NCBI GenBank assembly: GCA_031308135.1
Contig: JAHLJT010009436.1
Span: 215,611,420 to 215,675,419, forward strand
Direction: 5' to 3'
Length of the DNA stretch: 64,000 nt
From: Acheta domesticus
Taxonomy: Eukaryota; Arthropoda; Insecta; Orthoptera; Gryllidae
Below the pieces are notes generated by a model. The model was not told the DNA's origin and did no database searches. It worked only from the letters and a program-made list of their open reading frames with translations. Position numbers and translations under genes: made by a program. Below are positions 42,727 through 55,474 of this stretch, in pieces; the stretch's first letter is position 1; the number at the start of each line of letters is the position of its first letter.

Positions 42727-44690
42727 GTTCGCCCAGCAAGTTAGGAAGTAAGGATGTTGAAATTGGAGGTTTGGTATCGATACCAGTTATGAAACAAAAC
42801 ATCGATTAGTCTGTACTATCGAACTTAAAGTTCTCCATGTTTGAGATATCGATTATTCATAATATATCAATAATGACTGCCGAAGTTACGCAATTTAAAA
42901 ATAAGGAAAATATATTGATCGTGGGCTGCAACAGTGGCACTACTAAAAATAAAACGAATTTTTGGTTAATGCACTCTCCAGCATTGGAGATTGGTCTACC
43001 TTCCAATAGCAACAGCAGCGTATCTTAGAGGACAGAATTTCGCCAGAAAATGGCAGAAGTATGAATGCAAGAATGATGCATTTCAATACAAGACGAAAAA
43101 TTCATATTAATTTATCTCTACACATGTTTTGAGTTGTGCCACTATTGCAGCCCACGAGCAATGTAAATTTTCTCTCAGGCCAGATTTGCGTTGGCAATAT
43201 TGGCATATATGAGTGGAAGAAATTGTCAACTATAATTTTTATTGCATTGTTTCGTAAACATATTAAATTTGTTAGGTACCCTTCTTCCTTTTCTACTTAA
43301 GAGAAGAATACTTAATGAATATGGACTGAACAACAGACGCGACAGTCACTTCAAAAACCTGACTAGAAGTTTTCATCAGCTATCCCATTTAGATGGTGTG
43401 ACCTGGAATATATGGAACTAACAGGTGCTCATTGATCACCGGGGACAACAATGGATTCAGAGAAAGCAACGAACGAGGTCTATAAGAAGGGGCTGCCACA
43501 AGGACAAAAGAAGTTGCAGATGACTGACGGGATGAAAACGTGACATCAAGGTGTGAGGGTCTTCGAGAATACCGGAGGGTTCGTGGCAGAGGAGGCGATA
43601 CGAAGATGACAAAGAGGACAGGGTGGAAAGTCATCGGCTACGTTCGTCGAGGAGGGTTGGAAGAAAAAAGATGAAGAAAAAAACATGCATGCGAGAGGTG
43701 GCTGAAGGAAGGGGGAGGCGAAAACTCCTGGATTGCGAGGAGCAGTCGTTTCTGCTGCTCCCTCCCATCCGTTTGCTCCTTCTCACCGGCTTGAGTCGCA
43801 CTTCTGCATTATCTGGATACACACTGGGGCGGAATATAAGAAAAAAATCAAAACTTTTTTTACTTCGTTTGTTACTATCCGTTTCATTTTCATGTGATTG
43901 CCATTTTTTGTCATTATATGTTTTTATCACACAACCTCTGAGGCATACAAATTATTGTGAAATTATACAACAATTTAAACACTTTACACAGTTTGTCACA
44001 ATGTATATATAAAGAATAATAATGTTTTACTAAACGTTACAGCATTTTTTAATCAATTATACCAGAAATCACAATTGTTATCAATGAACTTACAATTTAT
44101 TTACAATCAATATTTTATACATCTTCCCCAAAACTGAGAGATAAAAGAAATATTTATTTTAATTAAAAGATATGGAATACGGTGCTTAAGAAAAACAAAG
44201 TCATTTATGTCTTGTAATAAAGTTTTTCTAGTCTTCATATTCTTCAAATTATCACATCGACTTGTGTGTACAATGACAATATCTATTCTGACAGTCCGAA
44301 AAGCCATTTTGTTTTCAAAAGCATTTAAAGATCTTTTACATCAAAGACATTGTGTAATTATTGTTCTAAAGGTCAGCGTAATTCACACAATAGCATGAAG
44401 GAATGAAATGCAACAGAACATAGATAAAACCTGTAATATATGAGACTATGTTTAAAATGTTTTACATTGAACTTGAAACCGTTGGACGTAGGTATTCCTT
44501 TCAAAGGGGGAGTTATATTTGTGTTGTCAATGCTGTTCAATGGCTCATTTATTTCAACCTGAATTTTATAGTGAAATATGCAGTTGAATACTTTCTCATA
44601 AAAGACCTTGATTAGTTATTTTTGCACTTTTTTAGTTCTCATTAGTTTCTTTTCTATTGAAACATGTTTTTATTTCAAATTTCTTTGTAG
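42727..44690. other. Non-coding stretch
   Basis: AT-rich apart from 43420..43800, which is average in composition and carries a 129-codon plus-strand frame and opposing frames with no domain. No gene, RNA or element is supported. Confidence 0.35.
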
Positions 44691-44946
44691 CTGGTCCACT
44701 GCGCGACGCAGGGTGTGTATAGACCATTCCAATGGAAGCGGAGAAATATTCAGCTGCTATTTTCTCACGGATTCGCGCGTAAGGTGTGAGGGGACTTTCA
44801 GGAAAATACAACTCTATTCTCCAGAATTACATCTTACTTTTGGAATGGCCTTCTTTGCGAACGAGACGCGACGTCTGTGGTTCGGATCGTGGAGACTACA
44901 ATTGAGTCTCCTTAAAGATCCTCCCCTGGAGGAATGGAGTTCTTAA
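44691..44946 (+). other. Possible but unrecognised exon-like frame
   Basis: A pyrimidine-rich stretch ending TTTCTTTGTAG at about 44691 looks like a splice acceptor. An open frame follows to 44946 (residues such as RRRVCIDHSNGSGEIFSCYF) with more balanced composition than its surroundings. I recognise no domain, and without a downstream donor or homologue it may be chance. Kept only as a candidate for comparison. Confidence 0.15.
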
Positions 44947-46177
44947 CTTCAAGACTCATTAACAGTGGATCATCGGAAATATTGCTGAATATTGTTTAGT
45001 ATCTGGATAACAATTTTTGAGGCCAATATCTGTGTTAGATCGCCTCTAAAAATTCCTCCAACTTATTCCAATCCAATGCCGACGCAGTATCATAACGGAT
45101 CATCGATTGCTCGGAAATATGTTTTTCCTTGTCATTTTTATTCCCATTTAAAGTTGGTGGGTCCCAGAAACAACCGTGACGTTGCGTTTACAGACAAATT
45201 AATCTTTAAAAAGGTACACCAAATTGTGTGACAATTCATTTAATGTTCAGTCATGGTGACAACCGTGATTTATTGAACTGTGAACCGCGGCACCCTATTT
45301 TTGTATTTGTAACTGTGAAACGAATAAACTCCTTTGTTGAAGATAAAACACCCAACGAGCACTTGAACTCGGCTAAGATCCTCTTCCCCTCTACACGAAT
45401 TTGGCGTTAAGATCAAGTGTAGGCACTTGACAAAAAAGCAATTAAAATGCGAAATGAGTAGCGCCCAGAGAAAATAATATTGGGAGAATTAAATCAGGAA
45501 ACTGATGAGAACCATGGAAATAATTCCCATATTAGAATGTGAACACTCAGTGATCTGATACATAGACGTATTTTAAAAGTTTATGTTATGTATGTATAAC
45601 GTAGAATGAATATTTTTAAAATCAATGTTTTTAATGTAAGATATAAACTCATAATTTTATGATATACGGTAGATAATCATGCGCGTCTACAACAGAAGAA
45701 CTTTTTAGAAACACAAAAGATAACGGTCGTTAAACATTCACTTCTTTCGCATGCGGGAGGATTAAGTACTAAACGCAAGAGGCAAACAGGCCCCGATGCA
45801 CTGCTAGATTAACTGCACACTTGACGAGTCTGGCGAGCGGCTGGCAATAATAAAGCCACGCCCCATGCATCCCGGCAATTAATATAATGGAAATCAGCAG
45901 GCTAGTTTTATCCGTAGCTAATTCAATATTCCCTCGGTGATTACACAGTCTGCAGCCGGAGTTTCTCATGCAAACAGACACGCGCTGCGGGGGCGTGTGC
46001 GCATGGGAGGGGGAAGGGGCGGAGGGGTTGCGGGGGAAGGGGAGAGGGAGGAGTAGTTTGTACCACACACCGCCGCTGCTCTGCTCGTACATCGCAGTGT
46101 GTGCACTATGTAGCAGCGCACCGCACCGATGCAACGTGTAAGCACCTGCCTCTTTCATGCGAGCAGGTACTGCACAC
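44947..46177. other. Non-coding stretch
   Basis: AT-rich, then average composition from 45770, with a G-rich GGGAGGGGGAAGGGGCGGAGG-like run at about 46005. No gene is seen. Confidence 0.35.
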
Positions 46178-46207
46178 ACCACACACACACACACGCGCGC
46201 GCGCGCA
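46178..46207. repeat. (CA)n(CG)n microsatellite
   Basis: CACACACACACACA passes directly into CGCGCGCGCGCG. Alternating purine-pyrimidine tracts of this kind are the classic Z-DNA-forming pattern. Confidence 0.85.
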
Positions 46208-48995
46208 TACACATTCATCACACGCATATTCACCCGGCTGCGTGAATGGATCGAAAAAGGAGCTCCACGAAAACTCTGGAGAATGAAAGAAGACTAGAAA
46301 ATTGATGGAAAGATACATATGGAAATCGTAGCGACTATTCTCGTGAACTAAAGAGTCAGTCATATTTCACCATGATTCTAATCTCATGAGTATGCTGCAG
46401 TAAAATGGATATAAACAACGCCGCAATGCACATACGTAGTCTTTTATTTCTCATATGTGAACGCACTTTTTACAACGAAGACTATTTATTGTGAAACATA
46501 CACATCTCTCCTCCCTCTATCTATTAATATCAATATCACGAATAGCTCAGTATCATATTCTCGATCTATAATAATAAACACATAATATTAAACAAATATG
46601 TACAGATTTATCTACAATATTAATATTAAATGAGAGAGCCCGAAAATCCACCGTTTAATACGAGGTCTCGGCTGATAGATATTTTTTATTTGGAGTTTTT
46701 AAGCTTGGTGGAAAATACGCTAAAATATTACTGAAAATAAACAAGCTTTCGTAATAAATTTCTCAAGTCCAATCACGTGTTACACCATTTATTTCTTTTG
46801 TCTTCCTCACAACCTTGTCAGATCAACATGTGCAATAAATATTGCAAACACTAATTACCCTTTGAATTGCCAATTAATAAAAATAGCTTTCACCCTAATT
46901 AACATTCAACGACATTCATACCTGTCATGCATCTGTGCAATTTTATCTATTTCAGAATTAATGAATGGATATTTTTATATGATTCTAATTTACTTTTGAA
47001 TACTAAATTAATCTTCGGGCTTGTGCATACTTATGTCTCTTTTTGTAATTTTTTACTCTCCTTTTGATGATTCCACACGTCTCAACGTCCCCGTTTTTTC
47101 ACCAGAAAACATTATCTTCCTCCGATGCGTAGGAGCCCGCTTCCATTCGTCACCACACTCGAGAGTTCCGAATTTCTAATTTTCATTTTTACTTAAAAGA
47201 TTTCTAAAATACATTATTTATTCATTACAATTATTTCCGTATTGTCAGTTACTTCGAGTATTTTAGTTAAATTAACAATCTATTAGAATTCGCATGTTCG
47301 TCCTAATGGGTTTCTAAGTAACGGAACGGAACGTAAATGTGAATGTGAACCGACAAAGATTCTGAAAGCTCTCAAAATAGTTTCATAAATCTGATATAAA
47401 AATAATAGAAGTTGAAAACTATTAAATTTACAAAGTCTATTTCAGTACAATTGGATTCTCGTAAACACACAAAAAAATGTTCACGCTTCCGTGATGTTAC
47501 AAACTTTTTAATTAGTACGGTTACATTTCATTTCTTGCACTGTTATCCTTCCATTTTATATTTCCAAAACTATTTCCATGTTCGAAATTCGAAATTGTTC
47601 CCCACCTTTGTCATAAAAGGAATGTGTTCGGTATTTAATATTAATTTAGCAATTCAATTATATAATCAGAAACTTTCTCTATTTATACATCCTGAACTAA
47701 TGATCAAAACAAGCATCATGTTCTTGCAGGGAAAAATTAAAGTATAGAATGTATGCGTAATACATAGCGCACGAAACACCGGCCCACCACTATCAGACAC
47801 AAACAGTATATAAAAGAAATAATGCAAGTCAAGACAAATAATTTATTTTGTTGACTTTTACATTTACAACACTTTTTCGCAAAACATGCTGAAAATGATC
47901 TTCCTGTGCCTGAATGCATTGTTGTGCCGAACTTAACATGCGATCTTACTCTTCGTTCAAAACTGTAATAAATTCTCAAAATATCATTGCATTACATGTA
48001 ACTGTTATACTTGGAACTGAGATGTCTATGGAACTCATAAAATTCAGCACCGGATTTAAGAACTTAGACACAATTGTTTGAAGTAGTGATGTGCAGTAAT
48101 TAGATATTGTGAATTCACACGTTTTGACTAATCATCCTGCTTTTCATTTCTTGAAAACATCAATTTGTAGGTCGTCACCGCTAATTCTTGAGTTGACAAG
48201 AACTAGTGAAGCATTCACTGTTGAGACAATTTACGAGAAGGCTTCATGGGGTTTAGGATCATTCGTGTCCCAAAAAATACAACAAAGATTTACGAACACA
48301 CGGGGATGGATATTTTTTGCGTTTGTAATTGACCCCACAAGTCGACTACTTTTTCACCAAATTCTGTTTGCTTGTATGGCGACTCTAAGAATCTAGGTTA
48401 CAAAAACGATCCGTGTTTCTTTCAAACAAATCGGTTGTCGACTACAGTGATTGTTTCTTTAAGAGAATATTTCGCAGTTACCACTTCACAAATGTGAACC
48501 AACTCTTATCGGCTTGTGTATTGGCTACGGTAAAGTGTGTATAGGCGCAATAGCTCACAAAAAAACACAATGAGAACAACAAAGAGTCAGCGTCGCATTA
48601 GCCCAGTTTCATGTCTTATACTTGCCGCTTGCAGCGGGCCGGTTTTTCGTGCGCCGCCCAGTAGACAAGTACAATCAATCTGTATAATCAGAGATTTCTT
48701 TTAATGTCAACAACCTTTCTTGAACAGTACGCATCGGCATAATATGAGTGTGACGATAATAGGCAGAAACATAGAAATCTACATCCAAAGCAATAAAAAA
48801 GTGTGTATTAAGAGGTTAAAGTTGAATTATACAAAAAAAACATATAAAACAAGCACACAGAGCCCAGACACTTCTCCAGTTCCATTTTGTGGCACTCCTC
48901 TAGAATGCCTCTAGAACGACGTTAGACGCACGTAATCTCCCAAATGAGCTCTCCAAACCCATTGACAACCATTCAATCTGTGCACGAGTGTTTTC
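46208..48995. other. AT-rich non-coding stretch
   Basis: Strongly AT-rich. Open frames are short and domain-free. A small CpG patch lies at about 48620..48665. Nothing further is supported. Confidence 0.4.
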
Positions 48996-48999
48996 TAAA

Positions 49000-49197
49000 C
49001 AAGCTCACACGAGCGGAGACGCCCGGACGAGCTCAGCGTACACAACGGGTCCGACCTGCACCCATACTCGCTCCCGACCCGTCGTCGCAACCCCGACCCT
49101 GCACCTGCTAACGTCGACCGCCTACGGCCGCCCAGCATCATGCCACGCACCACACCTTCCCGCATCGGGGCACCCTGCGCCTGTCAGGTCCGCCCCG
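49000..49197. other. GC/CpG island flank left of the minisatellite
   Basis: CpG-rich unique sequence (for example CGACCGCCTACGGCCGCCC at about 49115) leading into the 11-bp array. No coding motif. Confidence 0.4.
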
Positions 49198-49523
49198 CCG
49201 CCCCCGCGCCGCCCCCGCGCCGCCCCCGCGCCGCCCCCGCGCCGCCCCCGCGCCGCCCCCGCGCCGCCCCCGCGCCGCCCCCGCGCCGCCCCCGCGCCGC
49301 CCCCGCGCCGCCCCCGCGCCGCCCCCGCGCCGCCCCCGCGCCGCCCCCGCGCCGCCCCCGCGCCGCCCCCGCGCCGCCCCCGCGCCGCCCCCGCGCCGCC
49401 CCCGCGCCGCCCCCGCGCCGCCCCCGCGCCGCCCCGCGCCGCCCCCGCGCCGCCCCGCGCCGCCCCGCGCCGCCCCGCGCCGCCCCGCGCCGCCCCGCGA
49501 CGCCCCGCGACGCCCCGCGACGC
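49198..49523. repeat. GC minisatellite: 11-bp units changing to 10-bp units
   Basis: About 21 near-perfect copies of an 11-bp unit (CGCGCCGCCCC) occupy 49198..49430. From about 49431 to 49523 the unit loses one C and becomes 10 bp (GCGCCGCCCC), with a last GACGCCCCGC variant. Because 11 bp is not a multiple of 3, all frames give the same 11-residue Pro/Arg/Ala repeat, which explains the overlapping 140-276-codon frames on both strands. The minus strand has regular G5 runs and strong G-quadruplex potential. Confidence 0.92.
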
Positions 49524-49985
49524 CTCCGCCGCTCCCGCCCCGCCCCCGCACCATCCCCAAGCCGCCCCGCACCGGCGCACCCTGAGCTTGCCAGCACCGC
49601 CCAGCCTTGCAAGGCGCCGTCCGGCGTCGGTTGTCAACCAGTCGTAACGCTTACGTCACTATCGCCACCGCTCTCTCTGCCCACACTGCCCGCGCCTCCC
49701 TACTCTTTCCACAGCCTGGAGCGGGCGAGAGGCCCTCCTTTATCGCGCAGGGAGCCGCGTGTTCGAGCCCCCACGGGAGAGCGGCTCGACGGCAGCGGCG
49801 GTGGCGGCGGCGCGTTCACGCGCGGGACAAAAGACGCGGAGCCCCCGCGTTTCGGCATTCACGCGCGGGACAATGCGGGGCCGCGCGTGCGGCGCAAGCG
49901 GAGAGGATATCGCGGCGGCGGTGCAGTGCGGTGGGGGCGGCAGCGGCGGGGGGCGATGGGGTGGTATTGAGGAGCTCAAGAGATA
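49524..49985. other. GC/CpG-rich island
   Basis: Dense CpG continues to about 49980, with GGCAGCGGCGGTGGCGGCGG at about 49791 and a two-fold repeat of the TTCACGCGCGGGACAA string (about 49815 and 49858). Overlapping low-complexity frames only. Confidence 0.5.
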
Positions 49986-50890
49986 GCTCGGGAAGATTCA
50001 TGGAAATGGCTGGAGTAGGTGCGAGGAGGATAGAAAGTTGTTGCAGAGGAAATGAGGTGCAACGCAGACTAGGAAGGGAAGAGACGAGAAGAACAGGGGC
50101 ATTGAAAAGCAAGAGAATGCAGTGGTGGAAATGTTTGTCACTATGATAATGTGACTCCTGGAACCTGGAGGACGAAATAGAAAGAACGTGAATGAAAACA
50201 GAAATTCAGGATAGGTCGGAACACGAGGCTTAAATAAGATCTAAATGGTTGAGTACATTCGCAGATATTGCGTCAAGGAATACTGATTTGTTTTCGACCC
50301 AGATGCAATCATATCAATTGTATAGTCGATATTGAAATAGTTAATCCTGAGAAAATTCAGAGATGACACAAAGTTATGGTCAGTGTACACAGAGCATGAA
50401 TGATAAAGGAGAGGACCACTGGTTTATTCGTTTTCACATTCTCACAGAGTAGTCGAAATACCTAAAATAATATCAGAGACAAAACAGCAACAAAAATTAC
50501 ACTGAAATTCCAAAGTTAAGCCATAAATAATATTCTACAATTTTTAAGAGGTTGTACGTAAAATAAATTTTGTTGTACCATCAACGAACACGCTGAAGCA
50601 ACACATCACGAAATGAGCGGCCGTATCGACAGAATCGAAGAGACACGGGCACAAACAATATAGCATCCCTATCATCCCCGATCTCTCCGACTCCTGCTCT
50701 CCTTCCGCTCATCTCTCACCCAACCCATCACCACCGCCGCCACCGCTACCGCTACCGCCGCCGCCGTCGGCACGTCGCCTCTTGTCGTCATATCCGCTAG
50801 ATTTACGGCCCGCGTAATCACCTGTCGGAGCGTTTCATTATCGCGTGTTTAATTAAGTCAATGAATCTTGTATCGCCGCGCTAATATCCT
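49986..50890. other. Non-coding stretch
   Basis: Average to AT-rich, with a short CACCACCGCCGCCACCGC run at about 50730. No gene is identified. Confidence 0.35.
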
Positions 50891-51065
50891 AGGCAGCAGG
50901 TTCCTCGTCCCCGCCCCTCACCGCCCCGCCCCGCTCCGCGCCATCCGTTGTCTCCGCTCCGCTTCTCGGTCGCCGCAGAGGCGCCGCGCGCCGCAGGGAG
51001 CGGATGGGTGGGGGCGGGGTGGGGAAGGGGGTGGAGGCGGAGGCTGCCCCAGCCAGGAGACAAAT
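50891..51065. other. Small GC-rich island
   Basis: Roughly 170 bp: C-rich to about 50960, then G-rich (GGGTGGGGGCGGGGTGGGG at about 51004). No coding evidence. Confidence 0.4.
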
Positions 51066-53014
51066 ACGTCACGCGCTTAAGAGGGTTCTCCTATTATTAG
51101 AGGCTTCAGAAAGATTTATAACAACCTATATTTATTGGATATTTCACTGCAAGACACTTATGTTCTTCGTTTTTGCTCTGAAAGTGACGGATACATTCTT
51201 GTTTTTTCTTGATGTTTCAAAGAAATAAGTTTTTTGGGGGAATGGGGGATGATGTTGATCTTTTCATTGATGGCAACCAATAGTAACGAAAATATGAAAA
51301 ATATATCATGAACAAAATTACATGTGTAGTAAAATCAGTATACGATTTAACAACCTAATTATTACACAATAAGTACAGAATAATCATTATACAAAGCTTC
51401 TTCATATTCGACAGTATTACTATATTCACGAAAATATTTCTGTAGAATGTGATCTCGAGGGGAACACATAGGGATTCTAGGAATTAAAATTAATGTGTAA
51501 TAAAACAACTTTCTTTTAATAAGATTTTTAAATATAATCGACACAAGCATCGCATCCATATTTTCTTAATATGCAGCACCAGTAGTAAATGTAAGCGTTC
51601 ACACATCCATCATTAAAATATTTTCAGAATATCTGTAGTTGAAAGAAAAAAATCCTTGGGATTTAAACTCGGCATTGTACTCGCCGTTTCCGGCGTGGAA
51701 GTGTCACAAAGTTCGCATTTCAAATTGAAATTTTGATAGACGTCCCATTCATGAATTGGAGAGTTATACTTTCATTAACTTGCATGATTAGGCTTTGAGA
51801 AGTACTGCTCTGCAAGAACAAACGTCAAACCACGAAATTGAAACGTAGGAATAGGAATATAAAAATTATAACATTTTCTCGATTTAGATAAGCATGGCAA
51901 ATACGATTCCTCTCTGAAACATTGTGTACTGGACATTCGTTTATGGATGATTGTAACTGTTATTAATTTAATCCTTGCCACAAACCACTTTCGTATTTCA
52001 TTTCAAAACCATCCAAATCTCAATACATATTATGGATCTTACAAATTTTGCTAATTTTTCCAAATCTTAAAATTGTGAAGTAACACTGAACACGTTTGGA
52101 AGATACATAAGAACTCTGCAATATTTTCTTAGACATTATTAGTCCTGCAGTTTTTGCCAAACGAATGCGTGTTTCTGTATTTTTTATAGAATATTTAGGA
52201 GAAAATCATATTCAATCTGTTCACAAAAAGTTCAATTCACAAGGGGGACTTTCTTTTTTACTGCGAAAATATGCATTTACTTTTACTGTCACGTTGATTG
52301 CAATTTCTTTTCAGCATCCTGTACTCCGCATGAAAATCACTCACTACGTTTTCATGCCGCATCATCGGTTATTTGGTGACACTGTTTATCCATCCAACTC
52401 ACGAACACATATGTGAGGAAGCAAACCATGATTAAACATCAGTAATATGGGGGACTACTAAAAATCACAGTCGTTTGTAGCCCAATTTTTTTTCAACTCT
52501 CCGTCCCATCATTTAAACATGCGCGTATAAATTCGCGGGTTGGCCGACCCACCACCGGCCGTTGTCCCAGCTATCAGTCACGTGTCGCAAAGTGGTGAAG
52601 TGCTCAGGGTCACGTGGCCGCAAAGTGGATCTGGCCGCGCTCCGGTTTATCAGCACGCCCGCGAGTGTGTGAGCACCGCGCCACCGCCCGCGCACATTTC
52701 CATTTTCCACGCCAGAGTGCGGCACTATCACGCCAATACGGCCACTTAACTCCACAACGAGAGAACGATATTAATTTAACGTTGCCAGGCAACCGGACGG
52801 GGAAACTGATCACCCGCACGGCAAAAAACAATTTTACCGTGTTTGGATGCAGAAAAAAAACAGGATGGAAGAATCTTTATTTGACCTGGCAAAAAACGTC
52901 CATTGCCTGGGTTTTCCATTTTCTTTTGACATAATCCCATGTCGAGGCACTCTCTCGAGTGATATGGAGGGCATTCTTATTTCGACCGACTTGACTGAAA
53001 ATAGAAAAATTTCA
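51066..53014. other. AT-rich non-coding stretch with one mixed patch
   Basis: AT-rich except 52530..52800, which is moderately CpG-rich and carries overlapping domain-free frames. No gene is seen. Confidence 0.4.
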
Positions 53015-53069
53015 GGTTCCTGGTAAGGTAGTTGTTTCTTGATAAGGTAGGGTTCCTGGTAAGGTAGGG
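53015..53069. repeat. Three-copy 18-bp tandem repeat
   Basis: GGTTCCTGGTAAGGTAG at 53015..53031 and 53051..53067, with a variant (TTTCTTGATAAGGTAG) between them at an 18-bp step. Confidence 0.75.
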
Positions 53070-53700
53070 TTTTCGATGGTAATGCCGACAGCTTTTATCA
53101 TTTTTTCAGCACTACCTCACCGCCCTCCACGCGGTAGATAATGACGGCTTCGCCCTCGAAATCCAACAGTCACTTCTCGAAAACGTTTTGCAAAAGATGA
53201 CGGTAACGGAGATGCAGAAAAAAGTCCGAAAGTGCTGCGATTGTGCGGATGTTACGCCAAAATCAAAAGATGATGATGCTGTCAAAAAATACTTTTTCCT
53301 ACCGACAATGCTACCACACTCATCACTTTACATTCTTACAACTTTTACTCGAGCTTTTTGTCATTTACAGGATTCTGCTGCTTGAACTTTTCTGTATTGT
53401 GGCTTGCTCTCTTCACCTATTAAAGCTACGCCAAAGATAAACATTTGTAAGAGCAAACGGAATATAGCGTTTATTCAGTACTTTATTAAACACTAAATGA
53501 CATTTCAAGGCTTCGTAATTGCTGCTACCATTCGTTACAGCTGCGAACACTTTACACGACACAAAAAAATAATACACAAGCTGTCACAAAAAGAATGCAT
53601 GGATTTACTTGCATTCAATCAGAGGTGGGAGTGGAATGGGGGGGTGAGGGATCTGTTGTTGTTCCGTAGGTTGGAGAGTCCAGTTTCAGTAGCAACGGCG
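53070..53700. other. Flank left of the mariner pseudogene
   Basis: AT-rich sequence with no gene. The mariner 5' terminal inverted repeat should lie in the right part of this stretch, but I could not fix it by pairing with the right flank. Confidence 0.35.
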
Positions 53701-54471
53701 CAGTGGACCGTGCATCACCGTGTTTTCGCTACTCAACATTTCTTCAGAAGTAACGACTCTGAGATCACAGTGCAACGGATTTTCCGACCCCACTTCAACG
53801 TTCTGCGAAATGGTTGGATACCTGATCGCAACACAATATTGGGTTGCGCTGCCTCTTGGATGATTCATGAAGCAGAAGACGCCTGGCGTCCTCGCACAGT
53901 CCGAGCGACGGAAACTGCCGACAGAGTAAGAGTGTCTGTTCTTCAAAGTCCTCGCTACTCCATCAGGTGGTGTGCTCAACTCTGTGCTTGACTCGCTTGC
54001 TGGAGCGCATCCTAAAGGATGTGTTACGATTTCATTCTCACAAATTGTGATCATCCAGAAAATACACGAAAGTGATTATGATGACGGAGACTGTTTTGTG
54101 AGAGAATGTTTGAGGTTCTTGCTATGATGTTTTGTTGATAATGAGCGATGAAACACACTTTCGCTTAGAAGGCTATGTATGCAAAGAAAACTGTCTCAAT
54201 TGGGCAGCAGGCAATCCAAAAGAATTGCATCAAAACCACAGCGCAGAGTAAAAGTGACAGTATGGTGTGGGATCTTCTAAGTGGGAATCGTTGGGCCGTA
54301 TTTTTTTAAGACGACGGTGTTAGTGTAACACTGAATGTTACATGTTGTGAATGTTGAATTATGTTGCAATGTTATGCAATTTCGTGCCGCCACAACTGGA
54401 CACTTTAGGGATGAATATGGCAGACAAGTGACTCCGACAAGATCGAGTCACAGGCCGCACGGCTAATGATT

Positions 54472-54478
54472 CCATGGC
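54472..54478. repeat. Target-site duplication, left copy (nested element)
   Basis: CCATGGC is repeated at 55468..55474. In the undisturbed transposase these two copies would be one, since the coding match ending ..TANDSMA resumes as MAV.. at the second copy. Confidence 0.7.
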
Positions 54479-55467
54479 CACCGAATAGATACTACACAGA
54501 AAGGAAAGAAGAGGGCGGTTCCTTTTATTTTCAGTGAGCCATCGCGCAGCGCGAATCGCCATCTTGAAACTGTGAAAAGGAACGGCAAGAGTCAGTGCTC
54601 ACATCATTTCCTCAGAAACCGCTTCAAATTTTTCTTCTAACTTTTCCAACGGGTAGTACAAATTGAACGTTTTTTTATAACATAAAATTTATTTTGGTGT
54701 ACAATATTGTTTTTTCAAAAATTACACAATTGTATTTTTTAAATATTTCTCACGCTGTTAATATACACATTTCCAGCGGCTTGTAAACACTATTGCATTT
54801 GTGAGGTGAAGTGCTTTAAATTACTTCAGATAAAGTTTTCCCAAAACTCAAAATATTCCTGTGCAAAAGAGCTGCAATTTCGCATTTTTAGTAACGGTTG
54901 AACGATATTATCTTAAAAAGTCTTTAAATTTTTTAATGAAATTTGTCATTTAGGACGAGGTTTTACTCTTCTTTAATTTTCTGAAAGTAATATTTCGGTT
55001 CTACTGTTAGAAAAACGAAGAACTGAGAAAATTTCAAGAACTTTACTTCGGGTGGAGATAGATGGCAGCTGGCTAGAGTACGTGGCAAGTCCGATAAACT
55101 AGCCCTCACCAAAGAAAAAAGAAAACTAATATGACAAGGTCTGTGCTATTCTGTAGCACAACTAGTTCTGCATTTATAATTCTTTACCTTTCTATATTTA
55201 TTTTTTATTAACATTTACCTGTGTGCGATATTAATATTTGCCTATATTAAGCAAATTCCCCTCAGGTTACGTATGTTTTTGTTAGTTATACACACACGAA
55301 ATATAACGAGTAAAACGAAAATATCAATGACACCTTCATCACCGTTCACCACACAAGAAATGCCGGGTCATACAACAGTTAACACACTTTTAATATGTTG
55401 ACCATGCACACTATATCGGCGTACGGATTGTGGGTAGCTTTCCTTTCTGTGTAGTAGCTATTCTTTG
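54479..55467. mobile_element. Nested non-autonomous TIR element (989 bp)
   Basis: The left end CACCGAATAGATACTACACA, then GAAAGGAAAG, and the reverse complement of the right end (CAAAGAATAGCTACTACACA, then GAAAGGAAAG) agree at 27 of 30 positions. CCATGGC flanks both sides. Transposase homology stops at the left border and resumes at the right border, which defines the insertion independently. The AT-rich interior has no transposase frame. CA..TG ends with a 7-bp, or nearly 8-bp, duplication would suit a hAT- or P-type element, but the superfamily cannot be settled from the ends alone. It must be younger than the mariner copy it interrupts. Confidence 0.85.
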
Positions 55468-55474
55468 CCATGGC
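55468..55474. repeat. Target-site duplication, right copy (nested element)
   Basis: CCATGGC, identical to 54472..54478. Confidence 0.7.

Noticed and set aside
49140..49970. 276-codon plus-strand frame and several 140-219-codon frames on both strands
   Set aside because: They translate the 11-bp minisatellite. The same 11-residue period appears in every frame, which coding sequence would not show.
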